Source: JACKIC01 sp964543795
GTDB lineage: Bacteria; Planctomycetota; UBA1135; UBA2386
NCBI GenBank assembly: GCA_964543795.1
Contig: CAZIZN010000018.1
Span: forward strand, 1 to 64,000
Reading direction: 5' to 3'
Length of the DNA: 64,000 bases
The notes under the pieces are model-generated. The model made no database searches. It saw nothing but the letters and a program-made list of their open reading frames with translations, and was not told where the DNA came from. Made by a program: the position numbers and the translations under genes. Below, one piece after another: positions 16,996 to 25,191 of the stretch (the first letter of the stretch is position 1; each line of letters opens with the position of its first letter).

Positions 16996-19443
16996 TCAGG
17001 GCGTGCGACGCGCGTGCTCGGCGATCATGCGCACGAGCGCCCTGCGGTCGATCGGTTTGCTCGCGTAGTCGCAGCAGCCGGCGTCGAGGCAACGCTGGCG
17101 GTCGCCCGCCATGGCGTGCGCCGTGAGTGCGATCACCGGCACCAGGCGCCCGCTCCGTCGCAGCCGCCGGGTGGCTTCGTAGCCGTCGATCTCGGGCATC
17201 TGCATGTCCATCAGCACGACGTCGAACGGTCGACCTGCCGCCTCCGCCGCCGCCACCGCCGCGAGCGCCTGCCGGCCGTCGCCGACCAGTTCCACCTCGG
17301 CCCCCGCCTTGCCGAGCAACAGCGAGATCAACCGTTGGTTGTCGCGGCCGTCCTCGGCGAGCAGGATGCGCCGCCCTCGCAGGGCATCGGGGGCCGGACG
17401 CGAATCCGCCGCCTGCCCCGCCCCGACGGGCAATGGCGCGGCGACGGTGGCCGTGCCCGCGGCGACGCGCACCGGCAGCCGGACCCTGAACGTGGCACCT
17501 CGTCCGGGATCGCTGTCGACGCGGATCTCACCGCCGAGCAGCGCGGCGATGCGCTGGCAGATCGACAACCCGAGCCCCGTTCCACCGAAGCGCCGCGTGG
17601 TCGAGGAGTCCGCCTGTTCGAACGGACGGAACAGCCGCGCCATCTGCTCGCGGGTCATGCCGATGCCGGTGTCGGCGATCTCGAACTCGAGGATCCCGCC
17701 GCCGACGTGCGGCTCGAACGCCATCGTCAGGCGCACTTCGCCGGCCTCCGTGAACTTGATCGCGTTGCCGACCAGGTTGAACAGGATCTGCTTCAGGCGC
17801 GTCGGATCCGTCTCGACCGTCACGGGGATCGGCGACCGGCACGCCGAGGCGAACACGAGCCCCTTGTCGGCCGCGCGCACCCGCATCAGCGCTTCGACCT
17901 CGGCCGCGACCTGGCTCGGATTGCAGGGCAGCTGTTCGACGACGAGCTTGCCGGCCTCGATCTTCGACAGGTCGAGGATGTCGTTGAGGATGCCGAGCAG
18001 GTACTCGCCGTGGCGGCGGATCGTCTGCACGGCGCCGCGCATGCCCTCGGGCGACAGGTCCCCGTCCGCGAGCTGTTCGGCGAAGCCGAGGATGGCCGTC
18101 ATCGGCGTCCGGATCTCGTGGCTCATGTTGGCGAGGAAGGCGCTCTTCGCCGCCGTCGCCTCGCGCGCCCGCTCGCTGGCCTGCTGCAGCACGCGGTTGT
18201 TCTCCTCGACGGTCGAAGCCTGGCTCTTCAGCGCGGACTCGATGCGCTTGCGTTCGGAGATGTCGCGCACGATGCCGGTGAACATGCGCCGGTCGTCGAC
18301 GGTCATCTCGCTGATCGCGAGGTCCATCGGGAACGTGGTGCCGTCCTTGCGCTGCCCGATCACCTCGCGCCCGGTGCCGATGATCTTCTTCACGCCGGTC
18401 CGCAGATGGCGCCGGATGTAGCCGTCGTGCTCGTCGCGGTACGGCTGCGGCATCAGCATGTTGACGTTGTTGCCGAGCAGTTCGTCGGCGCTGTAGCCGA
18501 ACAGCCGCTCCGCGGCGCGGTTCGCGGACTCGATCCTGCCCGCGCTGTCGATCGTGATGATCGCGTCGACGGCGGCCTCGACGATCGCGCGCGTCTTCGC
18601 CTCGCTGGCCCGCAGGGCGGCCTCGTTGCGCTTGCGTTCGGTGATGTCGCGGTCGGTGACGACGATCGAGTCCGGCTGGCCGCCGCGCCCCTTCAGCAGC
18701 GTCATCGTGCACAGTATGTCGACGAGGTCGCCGTCCGCGGTGACGCGCTGGGTCTCGAACGGCGGGACCTTCACCCCGCTGGCGAGTTGCCCGGTGATCG
18801 TCGCCACCTCGTCGGCTCTCGCGAGCGGCAGCAGTTCGCGGATGTTCTTGCCGATCGCCTGCGCCGACGGATAGCCGTAGAGGCGCTCGGCGCCGTAGTT
18901 CCACGAGGTGATCGTGCCCTGCAGGTCGAGCGATTTGATGGCGTCGTTGGAGTCGTCGAGCAGCGCGGCGAGGCGGCGCAGCTTCTCCTCGGCGGCGCGC
19001 CGTTCGGTGATGTCGCGCACGATGCCCGTGAACATGCGCCGGCCGTCGAGCCGCATCTCGCTGACCGCGAGCTCCATCGGGAACTGCGAGCCGTCGCGGC
19101 GCTGGCCCGTGACCTCGCGACCGATGCCGATGATGCGACGTTCGCCCGTCGTCAGGTAGCGGCGCAGGTAGGCGTCGTGCTCGCTGCGGTACGGCTCGGG
19201 CATCAGCTCGGTGATGTTGCGGCCGATGACGTCCGTCGCCGGGAAGCCGAACATGCGCACCGCGGCGGGGTTCATCGTCTCGACGATGCCGCGTTCGTCG
19301 ATGGTCAGGATGCCGTCGACGGCGGTCTCGACGATGGCGCGCAGCCGCTCGTCGCTGTCCATGCGCTGCCGCGGCTCGGCTGCCGCGGGGGCGCCGCCCG
19401 GAACGGGTGTGGGCACGGACCGGTCGCCGGCAGCTGCAGCCAT
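16996..19443 (-). CDS. Cytosolic hybrid histidine kinase with three PAS domains and a receiver
   Basis: 815 residues, and the ATG at 19443 follows AGGAGAGGAGCAG. No membrane segment. PAS1 spans about 30-148, PAS2 155-272, PAS3 282-400. HisKA has phospho-acceptor H442 (MSHEIRTPMTAIL). The HATPase part has the N box near N560 and the D591-TGIGM loop, then GGTGLGLSIC. The receiver (690-810) has phospho-acceptor D746 (LMDMQMPEIDGYEA). PAS1 and PAS3 share the FixL-like EHDxYIRRxLxTG...IIGxGRE block, with H89/H339 at the haem-ligand position and R109/R359 at the distal Arg. PAS2 lacks it. A soluble oxygen or redox sensor is inferred. It is divergent from the two-component genes at 19.6 kb. Confidence 0.88.
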   Translation of the reverse strand: MAAAAGDRSVPTPVPGGAPAAAEPRQRMDSDERLRAIVETAVDGILTIDERGIVETMNPAAVRMFGFPATDVIGRNITELMPEPYRSEHDAYLRRYLTTGERRIIGIGREVTGQRRDGSQFPMELAVSEMRLDGRRMFTGIVRDITERRAAEEKLRRLAALLDDSNDAIKSLDLQGTITSWNYGAERLYGYPSAQAIGKNIRELLPLARADEVATITGQLASGVKVPPFETQRVTADGDLVDILCTMTLLKGRGGQPDSIVVTDRDITERKRNEAALRASEAKTRAIVEAAVDAIITIDSAGRIESANRAAERLFGYSADELLGNNVNMLMPQPYRDEHDGYIRRHLRTGVKKIIGTGREVIGQRKDGTTFPMDLAISEMTVDDRRMFTGIVRDISERKRIESALKSQASTVEENNRVLQQASERAREATAAKSAFLANMSHEIRTPMTAILGFAEQLADGDLSPEGMRGAVQTIRRHGEYLLGILNDILDLSKIEAGKLVVEQLPCNPSQVAAEVEALMRVRAADKGLVFASACRSPIPVTVETDPTRLKQILFNLVGNAIKFTEAGEVRLTMAFEPHVGGGILEFEIADTGIGMTREQMARLFRPFEQADSSTTRRFGGTGLGLSICQRIAALLGGEIRVDSDPGRGATFRVRLPVRVAAGTATVAAPLPVGAGQAADSRPAPDALRGRRILLAEDGRDNQRLISLLLGKAGAEVELVGDGRQALAAVAAAEAAGRPFDVVLMDMQMPEIDGYEATRRLRRSGRLVPVIALTAHAMAGDRQRCLDAGCCDYASKPIDRRALVRMIAEHARRTP

Positions 19444-19540
19444 CTGCTCCTCTCCTGGATCGTGACCAGCGCTCGCCGGTCGGGCCCGAGGGGTATCGAT
19501 CGCCCGCGCAGGTCGACTGAACAGCCATGTTTGCAGGTCG

Positions 19541-19564
19541 GCTTGACGACTCCTTGACAGCGGC
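19541..19564 (+). promoter_or_regulatory. Tandem TTGAC box upstream of the two-component operon (site 1)
   Basis: GGCTTGACG at 19541-19549 and TTGACA at 19554-19559 form two half-sites 11 bp apart start to start, 27 bp before the kinase GTG. The same arrangement recurs at 22105-22128; by hand count 18 of 24 positions agree. An 11-bp tandem period fits OmpR-family regulators. The second half-site could alternatively or additionally act as a -35 hexamer. Confidence 0.5.
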
Positions 19565-19591
19565 CCAGCGGAGGCACCTAAGGTCGCCTTG

Positions 19592-21397
19592 GTGCCGACC
19601 CAGCCGAAGCCTGCCCGCCGCCGCGCCCGCGGCCGTGTCCAGCTGCTGCTGCTGGTCCTCGGCGTCGGCTTCGCGGCAACGCTCGCCGCGCAGCTCTGGC
19701 GCACCGCGCAGCTCGAGCGCACCGCCCGGGCGCTCGAACTCGACCGCGCGACCGCCGTCGCCGAACGCATCCTGCGACAGGCAGCGTCGTCGGCCGCAGC
19801 GCTCGCGCGCGTCGCGCCGACGCAGCGCTTCGTCGTGCGGCAGGGCGGTGTGGAGGTCGATCCCGCGGTCGGTTGGCTCTGGCCCGCCGACGGCGGCGTC
19901 GAACGGGACCTGGTCGTCGACGACCGGCTGGCGCGCGCGGCGCGCGCCGAGTTCGCGCTCGGCGACCGCGCGGCGGCGCAGCGCGAGTTCGACGAACTGC
20001 TCGCGGGACCGCTGCCTTCGATCCAGCGGCCGGCGGTGCTCGCGGCCGCCGCCTGGCAGAGCCGTCGCACCGGCGACGCCGAACGGCTCGCCGCGCTGCG
20101 CGACGAACTCGACGCCTGCATCGCGGGGATCGCACCCGGCGATCTCGGGCGGCCGAGCCTCGCGCGCGCCGTCGCCGCCGCGGCGCGGCTGCCGCGGCCG
20201 GCCGCTCCGGCCTGGGCCGATGCCCTCCTACCGCTGCTGCCCCCGGGCAGCCTCGCCGGCCTCGACGCCCCCGGTTGGCTCGCCGCGCAGCAGCACGCGG
20301 TCCTACGCCGCGGCCTGCTGCAGCGCGCCGACCAGGAACTGCGCGCGCGACCGCCCACCGCCGTCGCGGGGCTGCGCGCGGTCGGCCAGGAACTGCTCTG
20401 GTGGCAGGCCCGCGCCGACGGCGGGCACGACGCCGCGCTGCTGCCCGCCGAGGGGTTCCTCGCCGCAGCGCGCGCGGCCGGCGATGCCGGCGACCTGCCC
20501 GCCTGGCCGTGGCTCGTCGAGGCCGAGTTCGGCGACGACCCGACGGCAGCCGTCGCCGACGTGCCCTTCCTGCGCGCGCTGCACGCGGCCCCCGCCTCGG
20601 CCATGGGCACTCGGCCGTGGCTCCTGCCCGCGCTCACGTTGGCGCTGCTGACGGCGCTGGCCGCCGCAGCCGCGCAGATGCTGCGCGCCACCAACCGCGA
20701 GGCCGCCGCCGTCGCGGCACAGGCCGACTTCCTGACCAACGTCACCCACGAACTGCGCACGCCCCTCGCCTCGATCCGGCTGCTCGGCGAGATGCTCGCC
20801 GAGGGGCGCGCACGCGGCCGCGAGACCGAGTACCACACGATGCTCGTCGGCGAGGCCACGCGCCTGTCGATGCTGATCGAGAACGTGCTCGATCTCGGTC
20901 GCGCCGAACGCGGCGAACGCGCGCTGGATCTGCGACCGACGGACGTCGAAGCCGTCGTGCGCGAGACCGTGGCCGTGCTGCAGCCGCAGCCGTCGCCCGG
21001 CGGGTCGCCGATCGTCGTGGCGCCCGCCTCGGGTCCGCCGCCCGTCGCCCGTTGCGACCGCGGTGCGCTCGTGCAGGCGCTCGTCGCCCTGCTCGACAAC
21101 GCCCGCAAGTACGGCGGCGGTCCGATCGAGATCGCGCTGATCACCGGCGCCGACGTGCGCATCGACCTGCGCGACCACGGCCCCGGCGTGCCCGCGGCCG
21201 AGCGCGAACGCATCTTCGAACGCTTCGTGCGCGGCAACCGCGAACGGCACGGCGCGACGCCCGGTGTCGGCATCGGCCTCTACCTCGCCCGCACCATCGT
21301 GCGCCGGCAGGGCGGCGACCTCGTCTGCACGTCGCCGCGGGACGGCGGCGCCGGCGCCCTCTTCTCGCTCACGCTGCCCAGGGAGACCTCCGCATGA
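19592..21397 (+). CDS. Membrane sensor histidine kinase
   Basis: 601 residues if the GTG at 19592 is used (a TTG at 19589 is also possible). A first TM segment (about 18-36, VQLLLLVLGVGFAATLAAQLW) and a second (about 345-370, PWLLPALTLALLTALAAAAAQML) enclose an Ala-rich, helical periplasmic sensor of about 300 residues with no known fold. Then come HisKA with H386 in VTHELRTPLASIRLLGE, the N box LDNARKYGGG, DHGPGVP and GVGIGLYLARTIV. It has no HAMP domain. The stop overlaps the ATG of the response regulator by ATGA, so the pair is co-translated. The upstream TTGAC box suggests autoregulation. Confidence 0.88.
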   Translation: MPTQPKPARRRARGRVQLLLLVLGVGFAATLAAQLWRTAQLERTARALELDRATAVAERILRQAASSAAALARVAPTQRFVVRQGGVEVDPAVGWLWPADGGVERDLVVDDRLARAARAEFALGDRAAAQREFDELLAGPLPSIQRPAVLAAAAWQSRRTGDAERLAALRDELDACIAGIAPGDLGRPSLARAVAAAARLPRPAAPAWADALLPLLPPGSLAGLDAPGWLAAQQHAVLRRGLLQRADQELRARPPTAVAGLRAVGQELLWWQARADGGHDAALLPAEGFLAAARAAGDAGDLPAWPWLVEAEFGDDPTAAVADVPFLRALHAAPASAMGTRPWLLPALTLALLTALAAAAAQMLRATNREAAAVAAQADFLTNVTHELRTPLASIRLLGEMLAEGRARGRETEYHTMLVGEATRLSMLIENVLDLGRAERGERALDLRPTDVEAVVRETVAVLQPQPSPGGSPIVVAPASGPPPVARCDRGALVQALVALLDNARKYGGGPIEIALITGADVRIDLRDHGPGVPAAERERIFERFVRGNRERHGATPGVGIGLYLARTIVRRQGGDLVCTSPRDGGAGALFSLTLPRETSA

Positions 21398-22110
21398 CGT
21401 TCCGCCTGCTGCTCGTCGAGGACGACCGCACCTTGCGTGTGGCGCTGACCGATGCGCTCGTCGGCGAAGGCCACGCGGTCGTCGCCGCCGCCGACGGTCA
21501 CGAGGCGCAGGCCCTGCTGCGCCTGCACCGTTTCGACCTCTGCGTGCTCGACGTGATGCTGCCCGGGCCGAGCGGCCTCGAACTGCTGCGCGACCTGCGC
21601 CGGCGCGACGCCGACACGCCGGTGCTGCTGCTGACCGCGCGCGGCGAGGAGGGCGACAAGGTGCTCGGCCTCGAACTCGGCGCCGACGACTACGTGACCA
21701 AGCCGTTCTCGCTGCGCGAACTGCTCGCCCGAGTGAAGGCGATGCTGCGGCGGCGCGAACGCGACACCGCGGCCGGCGTGCAGCAGTTCGCGCTCGGCCC
21801 GGTGCACATCGACCTCGCGGCGTTCACGGTCGCGCGCGGCGACGCCGTGGTGCCGCTGTCGCCGAAGGAGGCCGCGATGCTGGCGCTGCTGCGCCGGGCC
21901 GGCGGCCGCGCCGTGTCGCGCGCCCGGTTCCTCGCCGAGGTCTGGGGCGGCGACCAGTTCGTCGGCGACCGCACGATCGACACGCACGTGCTGAACCTGC
22001 GGCAGAAGCTCGAGCAGGACCCGAAGGCGCCGCGCTTCCTGCTCACGGTGCACGGCATCGGCTACCGGCTCGTCGAGGGAGCGGTGCCGCCCGCGCCGCC
22101 GGAGGCTTGA
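21394..22110 (+). CDS. OmpR-family response regulator
   Basis: 238 residues. The receiver domain has the acidic pocket VEDD (residues 8-11), phospho-acceptor D53 (CVLDVMLPGPSG), the LLTAR switch Thr and K103 in DDYVTKPFSLRELLARVKAMLRR. A winged-helix DNA-binding domain follows from about residue 130: LSPKEAAMLALLRRAGGRAVSRARFLAEVWG, FVGDRTIDTHVLNLRQKLE, FLLTVHGIGYRLV. It overlaps the kinase gene by 4 nt and is its cognate partner. Proteins of this type bind tandem direct repeats about 11 bp apart, matching the two TTGAC boxes, one of which overlaps this gene's own stop codon. Confidence 0.93.
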   Translation: MTFRLLLVEDDRTLRVALTDALVGEGHAVVAAADGHEAQALLRLHRFDLCVLDVMLPGPSGLELLRDLRRRDADTPVLLLTARGEEGDKVLGLELGADDYVTKPFSLRELLARVKAMLRRRERDTAAGVQQFALGPVHIDLAAFTVARGDAVVPLSPKEAAMLALLRRAGGRAVSRARFLAEVWGGDQFVGDRTIDTHVLNLRQKLEQDPKAPRFLLTVHGIGYRLVEGAVPPAPPEA

Positions 22111-22128
22111 CGGATGTTTGACACCGAA
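22105..22128 (+). promoter_or_regulatory. Tandem TTGAC box upstream of the HEAT-repeat gene (site 2)
   Basis: GGCTTGACG at 22105-22113 and TTGACA at 22118-22123 again have an 11-bp period. The box overlaps the stop codon of the response regulator and lies 50 bp before the next ATG. The position suggests the regulator controls the downstream secreted HEAT protein. No good -10 hexamer is visible at the standard distance. Confidence 0.5.
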
Positions 22129-22178
22129 CCCACGCACGGCGGACCGGGGCGCTCCGACGCGCGGGTCCGATACGCATC

Positions 22179-24938
22179 ATGAGACGACTCGCACTGGCAC
22201 CGTTGTTCGCCGCCGCGTTGGCCGCCCAGCAGGCCCAGCCGCCGGTTCCCGCACCCCCGCCGGAACTCGCCGCGATCCTCGCGGTCGAGGAGCAGGAGGG
22301 CGACCTCGCGAAGGCCGAGCGGTTCTACCGCGAAGCGCTCGCCGGCAACCGGCTGTCGGCCGACGCCCAGCGGGAAGCGCAGCAGCGGCTGGGTCGCCTG
22401 CTGCAGAAGCTCGGCAGGGCCGACGAAGCCAGGGCGTTCCTGCAGGCCGCCAAGGGCGGCGTCGTGTCGCTCGACGACGTCACCGACGAGTTCGAGGCGC
22501 AGGACGCCGCGCGGCACGCGGCCCTGCGCGAACAGGCGCAGAAGCTGCTGGCGACGGTGCGCGCGGGCGCTGCGGCGGCGCATGCGCGGGGCGCTTCGTG
22601 CCTGACCGAACGGCAGCTCGAGCAGCTGCGCTGGCTCGGCCAGCCGGTCGTGCCGGTCGTGATCGCCGAACTCGAAGGCCTGCGGGGCCGCGCCGGCGAG
22701 ATGGGCACCTACCTGTCGGACCTCGCCGGGTTCCTCTGGTGGATCGGCGGCCCGCAGGCCATGGACTTCCTGCTCGCTGCGAGCCGATCGGAGGCGTACG
22801 GCGATCGCATCGCGCGCGCCGCCCACCAGCTGCGCGACCCGGGCCTCCTGATCGTGGCCGAACGCTTCCTCGGCCACGCGGACATGGACGTCGTGCGTTC
22901 CCTGCTGCGCAGCCACGGCGGCAATCAGCCAGCACTCGAGTTCCGGCTGCCCGAGACCGCGCTGCTGGCGCTCGGCGAGACCGGCGACGCCGACCGGCTG
23001 GCACTCGTGCTCGATTGGGCGATGCGCAGAGACCTCGGGTCACCGGCGAATTCGCGCCGGCTCGTCGCGCTGGTGCGGAAAGGGCTCGCCAGTACCGACC
23101 CCGGGGTCGGCACCGCGGCGGTGGCGTGCCTCCTGCACCGGAACCTGCAGCGTTGCCTCGATGGCTTCGACCTGCTGCTGGAGCAACTGCCCGGACTCCG
23201 CCTGTCGCTCCGCCACTGGGGCCTGCCCGAGGACGCCGTCGACGGCGAGGGGCAGGCGACGGACGCCACCTGCGCACGACTGTGGCCGCGCGCGATCGCC
23301 GTCGCGCGCACCCTCGACGAGGCGCACCCCGCCCGCGGATGGATCCAGGCACTGCTCGGCGACCTGGTGCTCCGGCTCGACGACGATCCCACCGCGGACC
23401 TGCTCGACCTCGTCGACCGCGGCCACGACGTGCTGTTTCTGCTCGCCGACCGCGTGCGCCCGGACAACGCGGTCGCGATCCTCGCGCGCATCGCGACGTG
23501 GGATCAGCTGCACGGCCCTGGCTTCCTGCGCTCGTTCGCGCGCACCGAACTGCCGCCCGAGGCGGCGCAGAAGCTGATCCAGTTGGCCGACGAAGGGCTG
23601 CGCCATTCGACCTTCCTGTCGGACCAGCGCGGCCCGTGGCTCTGCGGTGCCCTGGCCAACACCGGCGACCCGGCGGCGCTCGCGTGGCTGCGCGCGCGGG
23701 TCGGCAGGCAGCCCAACCCCACCGTGGTCCGCGGCATCGCGCAGTTCGCGCGCCGCAGCAACGACGCCGCCGGCCGCGACGCGTTGCGTGCGCTGCTGCG
23801 CACACCCCAGCAGCAGCCGCCACAGCTGGGGCAGCATCAGCAGCAGTGGTCGCCACTACAGACCGAAGTCCTGCTCGCGCTGCTCGCGCTGCGCGACGAG
23901 AGCGCACTCGAGTCCATCCAGGGCAACGAGACGAGGGTCGAGCACCCGTTCGCGCCGGACGAGCCGCAGACGACGCCGCTGTGGTACCTGTTGCGCACGC
24001 ACGCGAAACCGCCGCACGGCTTCGATCTCGCGGCGAAGGAACGCGTGCTCCGGCGCCTCGCGCCGAACCGCGGTTCGCTGTCGCCGTTCCTCTTCGACGA
24101 CTACGACGACGCCACCGTGCGCCTGCTCGCCGAGTTCCATCACACGAGCTACTCGGACAATGCGGGGCAGTCCCGGTCGTGGATGCAGATCGCGTTCGCA
24201 CGCGGCCGCGCGCAGGCCGGCGGCAACGGCTGGCGCGAGTGGCAGGATCGCATGCTCGCCGCCGCGGCGGCGCCGGTGCAGTACTACGCGCTCGCCGCGC
24301 TCGACGCCGACGAGGTGCGCGCCCGCCTGCCGCAGATCGAAGCGATCCTCGCCGCGGGCGGCGACGGCGCGACCGCGGCCGCCGACGCGCTGCTGCGCGC
24401 CGGGCGCGACGTCGACCTCGTGGCGCTGCTGCAGAGTCCGCACGCACCGCTGCGCAACTGGGCGTTCTGGCGCGTGGTGCGGGGCGAGTCGCGGGCACCC
24501 GCATCGGCGCTCGTGCCGTTCCTCGCCGCCGAGTCGTCCTGGCAGCGCCTGCAGGCCGCGAAGCACTTCGCCGCCCAACTCGACCTCGCGGCCGTGCCGG
24601 GCCTGATCGCGCTGCTGCGCGACGGCGACGAGAACGTGCGCGAGGCCGCCTCGACAGCCCTCACGCGCATCCGCTTCTACCACGAGCAACAGGCGCACTG
24701 GGACCGCGTGCTCGCGGGCCTCGACGCCAGCCCCGCGTCGGCGATGGAGAAGCTGCTGCTGCAGGCGAAGCCCGACGCACCGCGGCCCCAGCGCCTGCTC
24801 GCGATCCCCTCGCTCGGTGCACTCGGCCTGCCCGAAGCCCTGCCCTTCCTGATCGACTGGAGCACCGACGCCGATGCCGAGATCGCCGCCGCCGCCAAGG
24901 CCGCGATCACCCGCATCCACCTCGAGCCGCGCCGCTGA
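22179..24938 (+). CDS. Secreted HEAT-repeat protein
   Basis: 919 residues with a signal peptide (MRRLALAPLFAAALAAQQ). Early on is a TPR-like helical pair (DLAKAERFYREALAGNRLSADAQREAQQRLGRLLQKLGRADEARAF). Helical HEAT-like repeats dominate the rest (VVRSLLRSHGGNQPALEFRLPETALLALGETGDADRLAL, DPAALAWLRARVG, LAAVPGLIALLRDGDENVREAASTALTRI). No catalytic motif is seen, so it is probably a scaffold or binding protein of the envelope. It follows the two-component operon by 68 bp with a candidate regulator box in between, so it is the best guess for a direct target. Confidence 0.75.
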   Translation: MRRLALAPLFAAALAAQQAQPPVPAPPPELAAILAVEEQEGDLAKAERFYREALAGNRLSADAQREAQQRLGRLLQKLGRADEARAFLQAAKGGVVSLDDVTDEFEAQDAARHAALREQAQKLLATVRAGAAAAHARGASCLTERQLEQLRWLGQPVVPVVIAELEGLRGRAGEMGTYLSDLAGFLWWIGGPQAMDFLLAASRSEAYGDRIARAAHQLRDPGLLIVAERFLGHADMDVVRSLLRSHGGNQPALEFRLPETALLALGETGDADRLALVLDWAMRRDLGSPANSRRLVALVRKGLASTDPGVGTAAVACLLHRNLQRCLDGFDLLLEQLPGLRLSLRHWGLPEDAVDGEGQATDATCARLWPRAIAVARTLDEAHPARGWIQALLGDLVLRLDDDPTADLLDLVDRGHDVLFLLADRVRPDNAVAILARIATWDQLHGPGFLRSFARTELPPEAAQKLIQLADEGLRHSTFLSDQRGPWLCGALANTGDPAALAWLRARVGRQPNPTVVRGIAQFARRSNDAAGRDALRALLRTPQQQPPQLGQHQQQWSPLQTEVLLALLALRDESALESIQGNETRVEHPFAPDEPQTTPLWYLLRTHAKPPHGFDLAAKERVLRRLAPNRGSLSPFLFDDYDDATVRLLAEFHHTSYSDNAGQSRSWMQIAFARGRAQAGGNGWREWQDRMLAAAAAPVQYYALAALDADEVRARLPQIEAILAAGGDGATAAADALLRAGRDVDLVALLQSPHAPLRNWAFWRVVRGESRAPASALVPFLAAESSWQRLQAAKHFAAQLDLAAVPGLIALLRDGDENVREAASTALTRIRFYHEQQAHWDRVLAGLDASPASAMEKLLLQAKPDAPRPQRLLAIPSLGALGLPEALPFLIDWSTDADAEIAAAAKAAITRIHLEPRR

Positions 24939-24942
24939 CCCG

Positions 24943-25052
24943 AAAATGGCTGCGTACCGAACCAGGTTCGTTCCACCACCATTTCGCCCCGCGGCCGCGC
25001 GGGGCGGAGCAAATGGTGGTGGAACGAACCAGGTACCGTACGCAGCTATTTT
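24943..25052. repeat. REPIN-like inverted doublet of the dispersed repeat
   Basis: Two 42-nt arms (24943-24984 and 25011-25052) are inverted copies that agree at 38 of 42 positions by hand count. Each contains the palindromic core CGAACCAGGTTCG-type sequence. The 26-bp spacer holds its own hairpin, CGCCCCGC (24985-24992) pairing with GCGGGGCG (24999-25006). The whole can fold as one long hairpin or cruciform. It sits between two plus-strand genes and could end transcription, but there is no T tract directly after the hairpin. Confidence 0.75.
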
Positions 25053-25191
25053 GGTGCTGGCCCACCTGCTGTGCACCGTATGCGAAGAGTTGGCGAAGGG
25101 CTGCAGCCCCGCTGGCGCGCGCGCCGGCCTCTCCTAGCATGCGCCGACCGCTGCCCGTTCGCGGCAGCCTGTTCCGCACCTGCACCCGCAC

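Noticed and set aside
24985..25006. Rho-independent terminator in the spacer of the inverted doublet
   Set aside because: The hairpin is strong but is not followed by a T tract, and it is part of a larger mobile-type palindrome. Termination remains possible but is not supported enough to call.
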